NCBI RefSeq assembly: GCF_900100195.1 | Contig: NZ_FNES01000003.1 | Coordinates: 124,001 to 188,000, forward strand | Direction of reading: 5' to 3' | DNA length: 64,000 nucleotides | Origin: Billgrantia gudaonensis | Lineage (GTDB): Bacteria > Pseudomonadota > Gammaproteobacteria > Pseudomonadales > Halomonadaceae | Shown: positions 1-10,365 of the stretch, in pieces | How the letters are laid out: each line of letters begins with the position of its first letter | Position numbering within the stretch: the stretch's first letter is position 1 | Notes under the pieces: model-generated | What the model saw: only the letters and a program-made list of their open reading frames with translations | Told to the model about the DNA's origin: nothing | Database searches by the model: none | Program-made: the position numbers and the translations under genes

Positions 1-856
1 TGTCGAGCAGTGACCGCAGCGAGTACTCGGCGGCGCCGAGTTCGATGCGCGCCACGTCCGAGAGGTAAGTGATCTGCCCGTCGCTTCCCGCCTTGACCAC
101 GATGTCGCCGAACTCCTCCTCGGTGGTCAGACGCCCCTGGGCGTTGATCGAGATGAGGAAGTCCGACGCGGTCGGCGTCGGCGGTGCGCCGAGCTGCCCC
201 GCCGAGACCTGCACGTTCTGCTCGCGTATCGCGGCGATGATGTCACCCGCGGTGAGCCCGCGCGCGGCGGCCCGGTCGGGATCGATCCACACCCGCATGG
301 CGTAGTCGCCGGCGCCGAACAACATCGCCTGGCCCACCCCGGGCAGGCGCGCCAGTTCGTCGCGCACGTGCAGCGCCGCATAGTTGCGCAGGTAGGTGCT
401 GTCGTAGCGACCGTCGGGCGAAATCAGCTGCGGCACCATGGTCAGATCCGGGGACTGCTTGTCGGTGGTCACCCCCTGGCGGCGCACCGCCTCGGGCAGC
501 CGGGCCAGCGCTTGTGCGACCCGATTCTGTACCTGAACCTGGGCCTCGTCCGGGTCGGCGCCGGGGCGGAAGGTCAGCGTCATCGCCAGCACGCCGTCGG
601 AGCCGGCCACCGACTTCATGTACATCAGGTCCTCGACCCCGGTGATCGCCTCCTCCAGTGGCGTGGCCACCGTCTCGGCGATCTCCTTGGGGTTGGCGCC
701 GGGATAGACCGCCCGCACTTGCACGGTGGGCGGCACCACGTCGGGGTATTCGCTGACCGGCAGTAGCGGGATGGCGATCGCACCGGCAATGAAAATCAGG
801 ATCGACAGCACCGCAGCGAAGATCGGCCGGTCGACGAAGAACTTGGCAAAGTCCAT
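1..856 (-). CDS. RND efflux permease, MexF-like, N-terminal part (cut by window edge)
   Basis: Inner-membrane proton/drug antiporter subunit of a tripartite RND pump; only about the first 285 residues lie in the window. The start MDFAKFFVDRPIFAAVL begins with the first membrane helix and runs into the periplasmic porter domain, with the family-typical segments EYPDVVPPTVQVRA, YPGANPKEIAETVA and QVQNRVAQAL. The sequence closely follows the MexF branch as I recall it. It sits 103 bp downstream of its adaptor gene, both reading leftward, so the order is adaptor then permease; an outer-membrane factor may follow outside the window. The divergent LysR gene is the likely regulator, as MexT is for MexEF-OprN. 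The substrate cannot be read from sequence. Confidence 0.93.
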   Translation of the reverse strand, partial: MDFAKFFVDRPIFAAVLSILIFIAGAIAIPLLPVSEYPDVVPPTVQVRAVYPGANPKEIAETVATPLEEAITGVEDLMYMKSVAGSDGVLAMTLTFRPGADPDEAQVQVQNRVAQALARLPEAVRRQGVTTDKQSPDLTMVPQLISPDGRYDSTYLRNYAALHVRDELARLPGVGQAMLFGAGDYAMRVWIDPDRAAARGLTAGDIIAAIREQNVQVSAGQLGAPPTPTASDFLISINAQGRLTTEEEFGDIVVKAGSDGQITYLSDVARIELGAAEYSLRSLLD

Positions 857-959
857 GACAAGACTCCCTTTCGGCGCGGACGGTCTGCTCCGCGCCGACG
901 ATGTCGTTCAGGGGGGTATCGTTCGTTGTGTCATCCCTGGCGGTGGCGCCTCGGCACGC

Positions 960-2174
960 TCAGTGCATCACGGCAAGCTCGTTGTCGACCTCGGCCTGAC
1001 CGCGCATGTCGACGCTCTCCGCCGCCACCGGCATGCCCGGAAAGAAGATCCGTTGAGCGCCTTTCACGACCACCCGAGCACCGGGCTCGAGGCCGGCGGT
1101 GACGACACGCAGTCCATCGACCCGGCGCCCCAGTTGCACGTCGCGACGCATGGCGCGTCCCTCATCGTCGACCACGTAGACGTACTTGCGGTCCTGATCG
1201 GTGAGCACCGCCTTTTCGTCGATCAGCAGAGAGTCCTCGGCATGCCCGGCAAGCAGCTGAACGCGGGCGTACATGCCGGGGGCGAAACGCCCCTCGCTGT
1301 TGTCGAGCACGGCGCGAGTCAGGATGGTGCCGGCCTCGGCATCGAGGTGGTTGTCGACGAAGTCGACCACGCCGCGATAGGGGAACCCCTCGTCCGTCGC
1401 CAGCCCCACCCGCACCGGAACGCCGCCATCGCGCAGGCTGGCCTGTCCATCGCTACGCATCATGGCGTCGTAGTGCAGGTAGGCCCGTTCGTCGCTGTGG
1501 AAATGCACGTGGACCCGGTCCAGGGCGACGATGCGAGTCAGCGGGGTGGCGTCGGACACCAGGTTGCCCGGGGTGACCAGCGCCCTGCCGGCCCGTCCGG
1601 CAATGGGGGCGCGCACCTCGGTGAACGCCATGTTGAGCCTGGCCGTCTCGGCGCTGGCTTGTGCGGCGAGGATATCGGCTGCGCTGGTGGCCGCCGCCGC
1701 CCGACGCTGGTCCAGCACCTCGCGGGAAATCGAACGGCTCTGGGCCAGTGCCTCGGCCCTGGCAGCCTCGCTGCGCGCCAACTCGGCGTGCGCACGGGCC
1801 CTTTGAAGCTCGGCCTCGGCACGGTCGAGTTCAGCACGATAGAGACGCGGATCGATCGTGAACAGCACGTCCCCCTTCTCGACCTCCTGGCCCTCGGTAT
1901 AGTTGACGCTCTCGATGTAACCCGAGACGCGCGGGCGTAGATCCACCGTCTCCACCGCCTCGATGCGGCCGGTGAAGGCATCCCACAGCTCGATGTCTTC
2001 GACCAGCACCTGGGCCACGCTGACCTCGGGCGGCGGACTTTGCTGAGCGCCTTCTTCCTGCGCATCATCCGCCAGGCTGTCGCAACCCGTCACGACCAGG
2101 AGTCCGGCGACCATGGCGGTGACCATGAAGCATCGTCGACTCCCTGCATTCACGAACATCTCGTGGACGTTCAT
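960..2174 (-). CDS. RND efflux periplasmic adaptor lipoprotein (MexE/AcrA type)
   Basis: Membrane fusion protein linking the RND permease to an outer-membrane channel. The chosen start (MNVHEMFVNAG) follows a purine-rich ribosome site GGGAGAGGGAAG; the reading frame stays open further upstream but those residues look non-coding. A hydrophobic segment ends in LLVVTGC, a lipobox, so the mature protein is probably lipid-anchored in the periplasm. Then come the biotinyl-lipoyl half motifs (VDLRPRVSGYIESVNYTEGQ), a coiled-coil hairpin rich in Ala/Glu/Arg (about residues 105-180), and beta-barrel and membrane-proximal domains. Length (404 residues) is normal. It is the promoter-proximal gene of the pump operon and faces the LysR gene. 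Confidence 0.93.
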   Translation of the reverse strand: MNVHEMFVNAGSRRCFMVTAMVAGLLVVTGCDSLADDAQEEGAQQSPPPEVSVAQVLVEDIELWDAFTGRIEAVETVDLRPRVSGYIESVNYTEGQEVEKGDVLFTIDPRLYRAELDRAEAELQRARAHAELARSEAARAEALAQSRSISREVLDQRRAAAATSAADILAAQASAETARLNMAFTEVRAPIAGRAGRALVTPGNLVSDATPLTRIVALDRVHVHFHSDERAYLHYDAMMRSDGQASLRDGGVPVRVGLATDEGFPYRGVVDFVDNHLDAEAGTILTRAVLDNSEGRFAPGMYARVQLLAGHAEDSLLIDEKAVLTDQDRKYVYVVDDEGRAMRRDVQLGRRVDGLRVVTAGLEPGARVVVKGAQRIFFPGMPVAAESVDMRGQAEVDNELAVMH

Positions 2175-2390
2175 CGCTTCCCTCTCCCATAAGGCTCCAT
2201 CGCCGTTTGTCGTATCGGTACGGCACCCGGCAGACATCGTTCTCGATTGACTTGGCTTGCGACCGGAATCGGCCCTTGCCCGACATCCTTCATGTCGTTC
2301 GGTGGCGTCGTGATTCGACATCGGCAAACGTTCCCGAATGGCACCTTAGTCAGTGGGCGCGCATTTGATTAGTCCGCTCGACAGGGAAAT

Positions 2391-2412
2391 ACTGTCCCAA
2401 TGGCGGGACAGT
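2391..2412. promoter_or_regulatory. inverted repeat, candidate LysR-type operator
   Basis: A perfect dyad with 8-bp arms ACTGTCCC and GGGACAGT separated by 6 bp lies in the divergent region between the RND adaptor gene and the LysR regulator gene. Its position and size fit a LysR-type binding site; no binding data are implied. Confidence 0.55.
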
Positions 2413-2470
2413 CTTCATGCAGCCGTTCTCGTCTGGACTCGACACTCCCCTGACGCTGCAGGACACAGAC

Positions 2471-3442
2471 ATGCTGCAGGATCTCAATGACGCTCTGATC
2501 TTCGCCAAAGTCGTGGAGCAGGGCAGTTTCATCGCCGCAGCCAAGCAGCTGCGTCTCTCCAAGACCACCGTCAGTCGCAAGGTGCAGGCACTCGAACGGC
2601 GACTGGGTTCTCGGCTGCTGCATCGTACGACGCTTCGCCTCAGCCTGACCGAGGCCGGTTCCGTCTACTTCGATTACTGCAACCGCATCGCTCACGACAT
2701 TCGCGAGGCGGAGAGCGCCGTCCAGCGGCTCGAGGACACCCCGCGTGGCTGGCTGCGGATCACCGCCCCTTTCACCATGTGCACCGAATTCACCGCGGCG
2801 CTGGTGCGGGACTTTCGCGAACTCTACCCCGAGGTAAAAATCGATCTGGTGCTCTCCAACGAGCGCCTCGATCTGGTCGCACAGCAGATCGACGTGGCGC
2901 TCAGAGTCGGCCCCCTGCCCGATTCCACGCTGGTGGCACGCCCCCTGGCTCGCTACCGCTCCTTCGTCTACGCCAGCGAGGGCTACATCGCGCGTCATGG
3001 CGAGCCTCGGGAGCCGGCCGACCTGGCTCATCTCCCGACCCTGGCCAAACACACCGATCGACGCGGCCAGCATCACGTCTGGACGCTGCGCAACGGTGCC
3101 CAACGCCAGGAGGTCGAGATCGACCCGATCGCCATCGCCAACGACCCCTTCGTGCTACGCGGACTGCTGATCGATGGCTCGGGGCTGATGCTGGCCAGCG
3201 AGATCGTCGCCTGCCTGGGGCCCGAGGAGCAGCGATTGCGCCGCGTCCTCGAGGGGTGGGAGGGACCGGAAGTGGAACTGCACGCCGTTTTTCCGGTCGG
3301 CACGCTCGTCCCCCCCAAGGTGCGCACCTTCGTCGACTTCGTGGTGGAGCGCGTCCGTCTCGAGAGCCTGTCGTCGCCCGACGCCTGGCCCCCGACCCAG
3401 CCACGGGCGGCCACCCACGAACCCCTGGACGCCCCCGCCTGA
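2471..3442 (+). CDS. LysR-family transcriptional regulator
   Basis: Cytoplasmic DNA-binding regulator of 323 residues. An N-terminal winged HTH (DALIFAKVVEQGSFIAAAKQL, then LSKTTVSRKVQALERRLGSRLL) is followed by a linker helix and an effector-binding domain. I chose the ATG giving MLQDLNDAL, because the LysR fold starts there and AGGA lies a few bases upstream; an upstream ATG at 2417 would add 18 non-homologous residues. Divergent from the MexEF-like pump operon with a dyad in between, so it probably controls the pump in response to an unknown ligand. It belongs to the subgroup with RGWLRITAPFTM after the HTH. Confidence 0.92.
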   Translation: MLQDLNDALIFAKVVEQGSFIAAAKQLRLSKTTVSRKVQALERRLGSRLLHRTTLRLSLTEAGSVYFDYCNRIAHDIREAESAVQRLEDTPRGWLRITAPFTMCTEFTAALVRDFRELYPEVKIDLVLSNERLDLVAQQIDVALRVGPLPDSTLVARPLARYRSFVYASEGYIARHGEPREPADLAHLPTLAKHTDRRGQHHVWTLRNGAQRQEVEIDPIAIANDPFVLRGLLIDGSGLMLASEIVACLGPEEQRLRRVLEGWEGPEVELHAVFPVGTLVPPKVRTFVDFVVERVRLESLSSPDAWPPTQPRAATHEPLDAPA

Positions 3443-3447
3443 CAGCC

Positions 3448-5325
<1,878 letters not shown>

Positions 5326-5382
5326 GGCAGCAGTCCGATTGCGTTCAGGGTTGCGGGCACCACTTGCCCGATATCGACTGGC

Positions 5383-5413
5383 AGGTTAAAACCTCAAGTT
5401 AAGTCGAGGTCAA
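5383..5413 (-). promoter_or_regulatory. SoxR-type promoter driving the ABC exporter
   Basis: On the minus strand the -35 hexamer TTGACC (5413-5408) and -10 TAACCT (5388-5383) are separated by 19 bp, the overlong spacer typical of MerR/SoxR-activated promoters. The spacer region holds an imperfect dyad (5392-5409) with arms CCTCAAG and GTCGAGG, close to the known SoxR box CCTCAAG-TTAA-CTTGAGG. The promoter points at the ABC exporter, 58 bp from its start codon. Confidence 0.8.
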
Positions 5414-5423
5414 GGAGAGCGAG

Positions 5424-5891
5424 ATGTCCGTTTCACTTCAGCGTGAACTCAGTGTCGGCGAGGTCGCCCAGCGCAGCGGCCTGGCGGTATCGGCCATCCA
5501 CTTCTACGAGGCCAAGGGGCTGATCGCGAGCCGCCGCAACGCCGGCAACCAGCGCCGCTTCTCCCGCGAGGTGTTGCGCCGCCTGGCGATCATCAAGGTC
5601 GCCCAACGCACCGGCATCTCGCTGGACGAAATCCATGAGGCCTTCGCCACCCTCCCCGAGCATCGCGCCCCCAATGCCGACGACTGGCGACGCCTCTCGG
5701 CAGGCTGGCGGGAGACCCTGGACGAGCGCATCCGTTGCCTCACCCAACTGCGCGACCAGCTCGACCACTGCATCGGCTGCGGTTGTCTATCGCTCGCGGA
5801 GTGCCCGCTGCGCAACCCCGGGGACGAACTGGGCGACCAGGGCTGCGGCGCCCGCTTGCTCGAGCCGGCAACGAGCCAGGGAACCCCTTGA
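5424..5891 (+). CDS. soxR: Redox-sensitive transcriptional activator SoxR
   Basis: MerR-family regulator of 155 residues that senses redox-active compounds through a [2Fe-2S] cluster. The MerR winged HTH occupies residues 9-75 ([21 protein letters not shown]). The cluster ligands are visible as C116-x2-C119-x-C121-x5-C127, followed by PLRNP, exactly the SoxR pattern. AAGGAGAGCGAG precedes the start. No soxS gene is present nearby; in pseudomonads and other non-enteric bacteria SoxR directly controls exporters and oxidoreductases, which fits the SoxR box in front of the divergent ABC exporter. Confidence 0.96.
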   Translation: MSVSLQRELSVGEVAQRSGLAVSAIHFYEAKGLIASRRNAGNQRRFSREVLRRLAIIKVAQRTGISLDEIHEAFATLPEHRAPNADDWRRLSAGWRETLDERIRCLTQLRDQLDHCIGCGCLSLAECPLRNPGDELGDQGCGARLLEPATSQGTP

Positions 5892-5956
5892 TCGGCGGCT
5901 CCTGCAGTTGGCGAATCGTCGAGCCAGAACGGTCCGCCTCTCCAGTATAGCCACGC

Positions 5957-6820
5957 TCACCTGTCATCCAGTCGGTCGCTATCGGCCAGCGCCTGGGCGA
6001 TGCAGGCCATGAAGGCACGAATGCGTGCCACCCGCCGAAGGTCGGGATGGGTCAGCAGCCACAGCTCGGTCGTCAGTTCGGCAATCGGTTCGCCGACACG
6101 CATCAGCGCCGGTTCGGCGTCGGCGAGGTAACAGGGCAGCACGGCTCGGCCCAGGCCATCGCGCGCTGCCATCAACATGCCGAGCATGGTGTCGACGCGA
6201 TAACGGCAGCTGGCGTCGGTTCCGTTGGCCTCCATCCAGGCGTCGAGCGCCGCATAGCCCAGGTGGCGATCCGGCCCTATCCAGGCATCGGCAGCCATAT
6301 CGGCACGGGCATAGACCGCCTGGGCGATGCGCCCGACCGGACGCCCTACGAGATGCTCGGGCGGCGATGCAGAGGGCCGCACCGCCACGTCGGCGTCGCG
6401 CTGGGAGAGGTTGAACAGCTGGTTGGAGATCGCCACCTCGAGGCTGATATCGGGATGGGCGCGCTGGAAGTCGGCGAAGATCGGCGACAGCAGCCCCATC
6501 AGCAGCGTATCGGTGGTGGTCACGCGGATGCTGCCGGAAAGTCGCAGGTCTCGTCCCGCCACGCGACGCTCGGCGCCCAGCACCTCGACCGCCACTCGGG
6601 CTGCCGTTGCCGCCAGATCCTCTCCCGCCGGTGTGGGCGAGTAACCCATGCGGGAACGTTCGAACAGGGCCACGCCCAGGCGCCGTTCGATGGCGTTCAG
6701 CCGGCGGAACACCGTGGCATGGCTGGCAACCAGCCGTCGTCCGGCCCCCGATAGCGAGCCCGCCTCGGCGATGGCCTGCACCACGCGCAGGTCGTCCCAG
6801 TGCAGTGCCTGTTCATTCAT
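5957..6820 (-). CDS. LysR-family transcriptional regulator
   Basis: 287-residue LysR protein: HTH at the N-terminus (WDDLRVVQAIAEAGSLSGAG, then ASHATVFRRLNAIERRLG), then an effector domain (SGSIRVTTTDTLLMGLLSP). I chose the ATG giving MNEQALHWDD, because the family consensus begins a few residues later; the frame is open for 25 more residues upstream, where a longer form would overlap the neighbouring gene. Divergent from the flavodoxin-fold oxidoreductase gene, with 95 bp between starts, so it is the probable regulator of that gene. Confidence 0.9.
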   Translation of the reverse strand: MNEQALHWDDLRVVQAIAEAGSLSGAGRRLVASHATVFRRLNAIERRLGVALFERSRMGYSPTPAGEDLAATAARVAVEVLGAERRVAGRDLRLSGSIRVTTTDTLLMGLLSPIFADFQRAHPDISLEVAISNQLFNLSQRDADVAVRPSASPPEHLVGRPVGRIAQAVYARADMAADAWIGPDRHLGYAALDAWMEANGTDASCRYRVDTMLGMLMAARDGLGRAVLPCYLADAEPALMRVGEPIAELTTELWLLTHPDLRRVARIRAFMACIAQALADSDRLDDR

Positions 6821-6915
6821 GCAAGGCTCGTTATCGATATTGAGGAATTTCGATTCTTTCATGCACAGAATAGCGTGAAGACATGCACCGTACACGTCCC
6901 TACCGGAGACTCCCC

Positions 6916-7665
6916 ATGCATGTCCTGATCGTGTTCTGCCACCCCGAGCCGCACTCCTTCAACGGCGCCCTCAAGGACGTCGCCATCGACACCCTGCAGC
7001 GTCAGGGCCATGGCGTCGAAGTCTCGGACCTCTATGCCGAGAACTTCGACCCGGTGGAGGGGCCGGCGCACTATGCCGAGCGGATCGAGCCCGACACTTT
7101 CTTTCCGCTCACCGAGCAGCGACACGCCTTCGAGAGCGCTGCCCTGCCCGACGACGTGCAGCGCGAGATCGAGCGGCTGGAGCGCGCCGATCTGGTGATC
7201 CTGCAGTTCCCGCTGTGGTGGCACGCCCAGCCGGCCATGCTCAAGGGGTGGTTCGACCGGGTGTTCGTCTACGGCGGGCTCTATTCAGGCCGGATGCGTT
7301 ACGACTGCGGGCGGTTTCCCGACAAGCGGGCGATGCTCTCGGTGACCGCCGGCGCGCCGGCGTCGACCTTCACTCGGCACGGGCGCAGCGGCCATATCGT
7401 GGCGCTGCTATGGCCGATCCACTATTCGCTCTACTACCTCGGCGTGAAGGTGTTGCCGCCGCAGATCAGCTACGGCGTGCAGGGCGGCGGGCTCAGCTAC
7501 GAGGCGGAAACGGCGTTTCGCCAACGCCTGGAAGAGGAGAAGACCGCCTGGGCACGACGGCTGGAAGGTCTCGACACTGAGGCGCCGATTCCCTTCGCCG
7601 GTTGGGACGACTGGGACGAGCAGGGCATGCTGAAGGCGGGGCACCCCGAAAACTGGCGGCTGTAG
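6916..7665 (+). CDS. NAD(P)H dehydrogenase (quinone), flavodoxin-2 fold
   Basis: 249-residue cytoplasmic flavoprotein of the NQO1/MdaB-like family, expected to reduce quinones or similar acceptors by two electrons. The N-terminal strand and phosphate loop (MHVLIVFCHPEPHSFNGALKD) and the FPLWWHAQPAMLKGWFDRVF signature are clear. The start follows GGAGAC; an upstream ATG at 6883 is in frame but has no family match. It is divergently paired with a LysR regulator, an arrangement common for quinone/electrophile detoxification genes. Its exact substrate is unknown. Confidence 0.88.
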   Translation: MHVLIVFCHPEPHSFNGALKDVAIDTLQRQGHGVEVSDLYAENFDPVEGPAHYAERIEPDTFFPLTEQRHAFESAALPDDVQREIERLERADLVILQFPLWWHAQPAMLKGWFDRVFVYGGLYSGRMRYDCGRFPDKRAMLSVTAGAPASTFTRHGRSGHIVALLWPIHYSLYYLGVKVLPPQISYGVQGGGLSYEAETAFRQRLEEEKTAWARRLEGLDTEAPIPFAGWDDWDEQGMLKAGHPENWRL

Positions 7666-7785
7666 GCGCCCCGGGCCGTGTCACTGGGCCAGACGCTCCA
7701 CCAACGGCTGTATGGAGACATCACCGTGTGGCAGGCAAACCGACACTCTTCCCAAACGAGCCGCTTGACGGCATAGCCGCCGGGC

Positions 7786-8688
7786 TCAACGCTCCCGCTG
7801 TGACTCCTGCCACTCCTCGGCAGCCTCTTCTACGCCGGGCTCATCGCCGCGGTCACGGGCTCCCTGACGATAGGCCTCTTCCTCGCGTACGTCGTCGATC
7901 ACGGTCATCAGCTCGTCCACGTCCACGGTGCTGGTATCGTGCTCGAAGCAACCGGTCAGCTGACTTTCCGGGTGCAGCTCACCGGCCTCGTATAACGCCC
8001 AGATCTCCTTGCCGTAATCGGTGGCCAACAGCTCGGGGGCAAAACGACCGAAGTAGCGGCGCATGTTGTCCACGTCGCGCTCGAACATCATCTCGGCACT
8101 GTTGTTGCCGGCAGCGTCCACCGCTTGGGGCAGATCGATGATCACCGGTCCGTCGGCGGCCAGCAGCACGTTGAACTCGGAAAGGTCGCCATGGATCAGG
8201 CCCGCGCACAGCATCTTCACCACGTCGCGAACGATCTTTTCGTAGTACTCACGAGCCTCCTCGACGCTCAGGGTGACGTCGTCCAGGCGCGGTGCGGTCA
8301 GGCCCTCGGCATCGCTGATCATCTCCATCAGCAGCACACCGTCGATGAATCCGTAGGGCTGCGGCACCCGCACATCCGCCGCCGCCAGCCGGTAAAGGGC
8401 ATCGACCTCGGCGTTGAGCCAGGCCTGCTCCTGCTCCTTCTGACCGTAGCGGGTCTTCTTGGCCATGGCCCGTGAGCGGCGGCTGTTGCGCTCGCGGCGC
8501 CCCTCCTGGTACTGCACCGCCTGCTTGAAGCTACGCTGCTTCGCCTCCTTGAAGACCTTGGCGCAGCGCAGCTCGTCGCCCGAACGCACCACATAGACCT
8601 GCGCTTCCTTGCCGCTCATCAACTGGGCCTCGACCTGGTCGATCAGGCCGTCATCGAGTAGCGGCTGCAATCGCTTGGGTACCTTCAC
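7786..8688 (-). CDS. RIO-type serine protein kinase
   Basis: Atypical protein kinase of the RIO1-like family, 300 residues, cytoplasmic. Visible elements are the ATP-binding part (SGKEAQVYVVRSGDELRCAKVFKE), the catalytic loop (GLIHGDLSEFNVLL) and the metal-binding loop (VIIDLPQAVD), plus an acidic C-terminal tail. The start is probably GTG: it lies behind GGGGGAAAG, whereas the frame running further upstream into dbpA has no kinase similarity. It follows dbpA with only 32 bp between, so the two are likely co-transcribed. Homologues such as Pseudomonas PA4780 belong to the same family; RIO kinases elsewhere act in ribosome biogenesis, which would suit a helicase partner that acts on rRNA. Confidence 0.87.
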   Translation of the reverse strand: MKVPKRLQPLLDDGLIDQVEAQLMSGKEAQVYVVRSGDELRCAKVFKEAKQRSFKQAVQYQEGRRERNSRRSRAMAKKTRYGQKEQEQAWLNAEVDALYRLAAADVRVPQPYGFIDGVLLMEMISDAEGLTAPRLDDVTLSVEEAREYYEKIVRDVVKMLCAGLIHGDLSEFNVLLAADGPVIIDLPQAVDAAGNNSAEMMFERDVDNMRRYFGRFAPELLATDYGKEIWALYEAGELHPESQLTGCFEHDTSTVDVDELMTVIDDVREEEAYRQGARDRGDEPGVEEAAEEWQESQRER

Positions 8689-8720
8689 CTTTCCCCCTTT
8701 CCGTTTCCCTGCACAGCCAA

Positions 8721-10121
8721 TCAGCGGCTGATGCGCCGGGCGCGAAACGAGCGCCCCTTGAGTTTGCCCGTTTCGAGCTGGGCGAGCGCCGTCTTGGCCA
8801 CCTCGCGATCGACGGCCACGTAGGCACTGCGCTCCAACACCTTGATCTTGCCGACCCGGGCACCGTCGATGCCGCCATCGCCGGTCAGGGCACCGAGAAT
8901 GTCGCCGGGGCGAACCTTCTGCTTCTTGCCGCCGTCGAGCTGCAGCGTCGTCATGTCCGGTTCGAAGGGCGCTCGTGCCAGCACGTCGTGCGCCGGCAAT
9001 GGCGCCTCCTCGAGGGGCTCGCCGAGGAACTCGGCCAACCGCTCGAGCCGATAGGTCTCCTGCTCGGCGACCAGGGTGCAAGCCATGCCCGAGCTGCCGG
9101 CACGTCCGGTACGCCCGATGCGATGCACGTGCACCTCGAGGTCACGGGCGATTCGGTAGTTGAACACGGCGTCCAGCGCCTCGATGTCCAGCCCACGCGC
9201 CGCCACGTCGGTCGCTACCAGGATGGAGGCACTGCGGTTGGCGAACAGTACCAGGGTCCGGTCGCGGTCGCGCTGCTCCAGGTCGCCGTGCAGTGCCAAG
9301 GCACTGAAGCCCGCTTCGCAGAGGGCGGCGGCGACCTCTCGGGTCTCGCGCCGGGTATTGCAGAACACCACGCTGGAACGCGGCCGATGGTGCAGCAACA
9401 ACAGGCGCAGCGCGATGAACCGCTGCGTTTCGTCCGCCACGCGGTAGACGCGCTGGCGAATGGTGGTCTCGTCATGGGTCTCGGCCACCGCCACTTCGGC
9501 CGGGTCCTGCATCATCCGCTCGGCAATGGGTCGGATGGCATCGGTATAGGTCGCGCTGAACAGCCAGGTCCGACGGCTGGGCGGGGTCTCGGCGACGATC
9601 GCCTCCATCGCGGCCTGAAAGCCCATGCCGAGCATGCGGTCGGCTTCATCGAGCACCAGGGTATCGAGCGACGACAGGTCGAGCCGGCCCTTGCGCAGGT
9701 GCTCCTCCACCCGCCCCGGGGTTCCCACCACCACATGCGCACCATGGGCCAGCGAGGCGAGCTGCGGCCCCAAGGGAGCCCCACCGCACAGGGTCAGCAC
9801 CTTGACGTTGGGCAGGCTGCGCGCCAGCCGACGGATCTCGCCGGCCACCTGATCGGCCAACTCTCGCGTGGGGCAGAGCACCAGACCCTGAACGCGGAAG
9901 CGCGTGACGGCGAGACGCGACAGCATTCCCAGCCCGAAGGCCGCGGTCTTGCCCGAGCCGGTCTTCGCTCGGGCCAGCACGTCTCGGCCCGCCAGCATCG
10001 GCGGCAGGCTCTGGGCCTGGATCGGCGTCATGGCGTGGAAGCCGAGCGAATCGAGATTGGCCAGCAGTTCCGGCGCCAGCGGCAACGAGACGAAGGCCCC
10101 GGCGTGAGGTGATTCGGACAC
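8721..10121 (-). CDS. dbpA: ATP-dependent RNA helicase DbpA
   Basis: DEAD-box helicase, 466 residues, that in E. coli acts on hairpin 92 of 23S rRNA during large-subunit assembly. Motifs in order: Q motif (GFHAMTPIQAQ), I (AKTGSGKT), Ia (PTRELADQ), II (LDEADRML), III (SAT), IV-V (VATDVAARGLD) and VI (HRIGRTGRAG). The final 75 residues match the DbpA-specific RNA-binding domain (KVRPGDILGALTGDGGI...VGKIKVLERSAYVAVDR), which separates it from RhlE/SrmB. A RIO-type kinase gene follows directly. Confidence 0.95.
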   Translation of the reverse strand: MSESPHAGAFVSLPLAPELLANLDSLGFHAMTPIQAQSLPPMLAGRDVLARAKTGSGKTAAFGLGMLSRLAVTRFRVQGLVLCPTRELADQVAGEIRRLARSLPNVKVLTLCGGAPLGPQLASLAHGAHVVVGTPGRVEEHLRKGRLDLSSLDTLVLDEADRMLGMGFQAAMEAIVAETPPSRRTWLFSATYTDAIRPIAERMMQDPAEVAVAETHDETTIRQRVYRVADETQRFIALRLLLLHHRPRSSVVFCNTRRETREVAAALCEAGFSALALHGDLEQRDRDRTLVLFANRSASILVATDVAARGLDIEALDAVFNYRIARDLEVHVHRIGRTGRAGSSGMACTLVAEQETYRLERLAEFLGEPLEEAPLPAHDVLARAPFEPDMTTLQLDGGKKQKVRPGDILGALTGDGGIDGARVGKIKVLERSAYVAVDREVAKTALAQLETGKLKGRSFRARRISR

Positions 10122-10300
10122 GAAAATGAACCTGTAAGGAATTGAGGCGATTGCCCGGGCGGGCCAGCGAGCCGAGGCGGGTTGCCAAGAGACGGGCGCC
10201 GAGGGAAAAGGAGGCGAGCAAAATAGCAGAAAGTGGCAGGCGATGTCGCACTATCCATGCGCCGGCAACGGCCCGCCAGCGCACCCGGAGTCAGGGAAGG

Positions 10301-10353
10301 TCCGCGGGATGACGCCGACGCTCCCGCGGAACGCCCCGGCACCGCGGCCGGGG
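10301..10353. terminator. two adjacent GC-rich hairpins downstream of the dehydrogenase gene
   Basis: Two perfect inverted repeats lie just past the stop of the leftward dehydrogenase gene: arms TCCGCGGGA/TCCCGCGGA (10301-10309, 10322-10330) and CCCCGGC/GCCGGGG (10334-10340, 10347-10353). Neither is followed by a T tract on the minus strand, so an intrinsic terminator is only a possibility. They also lie in the 244-bp leader region of dbpA. Confidence 0.35.
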
Positions 10354-10365
10354 AAGCGGACGGGA

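Noticed and set aside
8689-9081. In-frame extension of the RIO kinase into dbpA
   Set aside because: The extension overlaps the conserved C-terminal domain of dbpA in another frame and carries no kinase similarity; the GTG at 8688 has a ribosome site.
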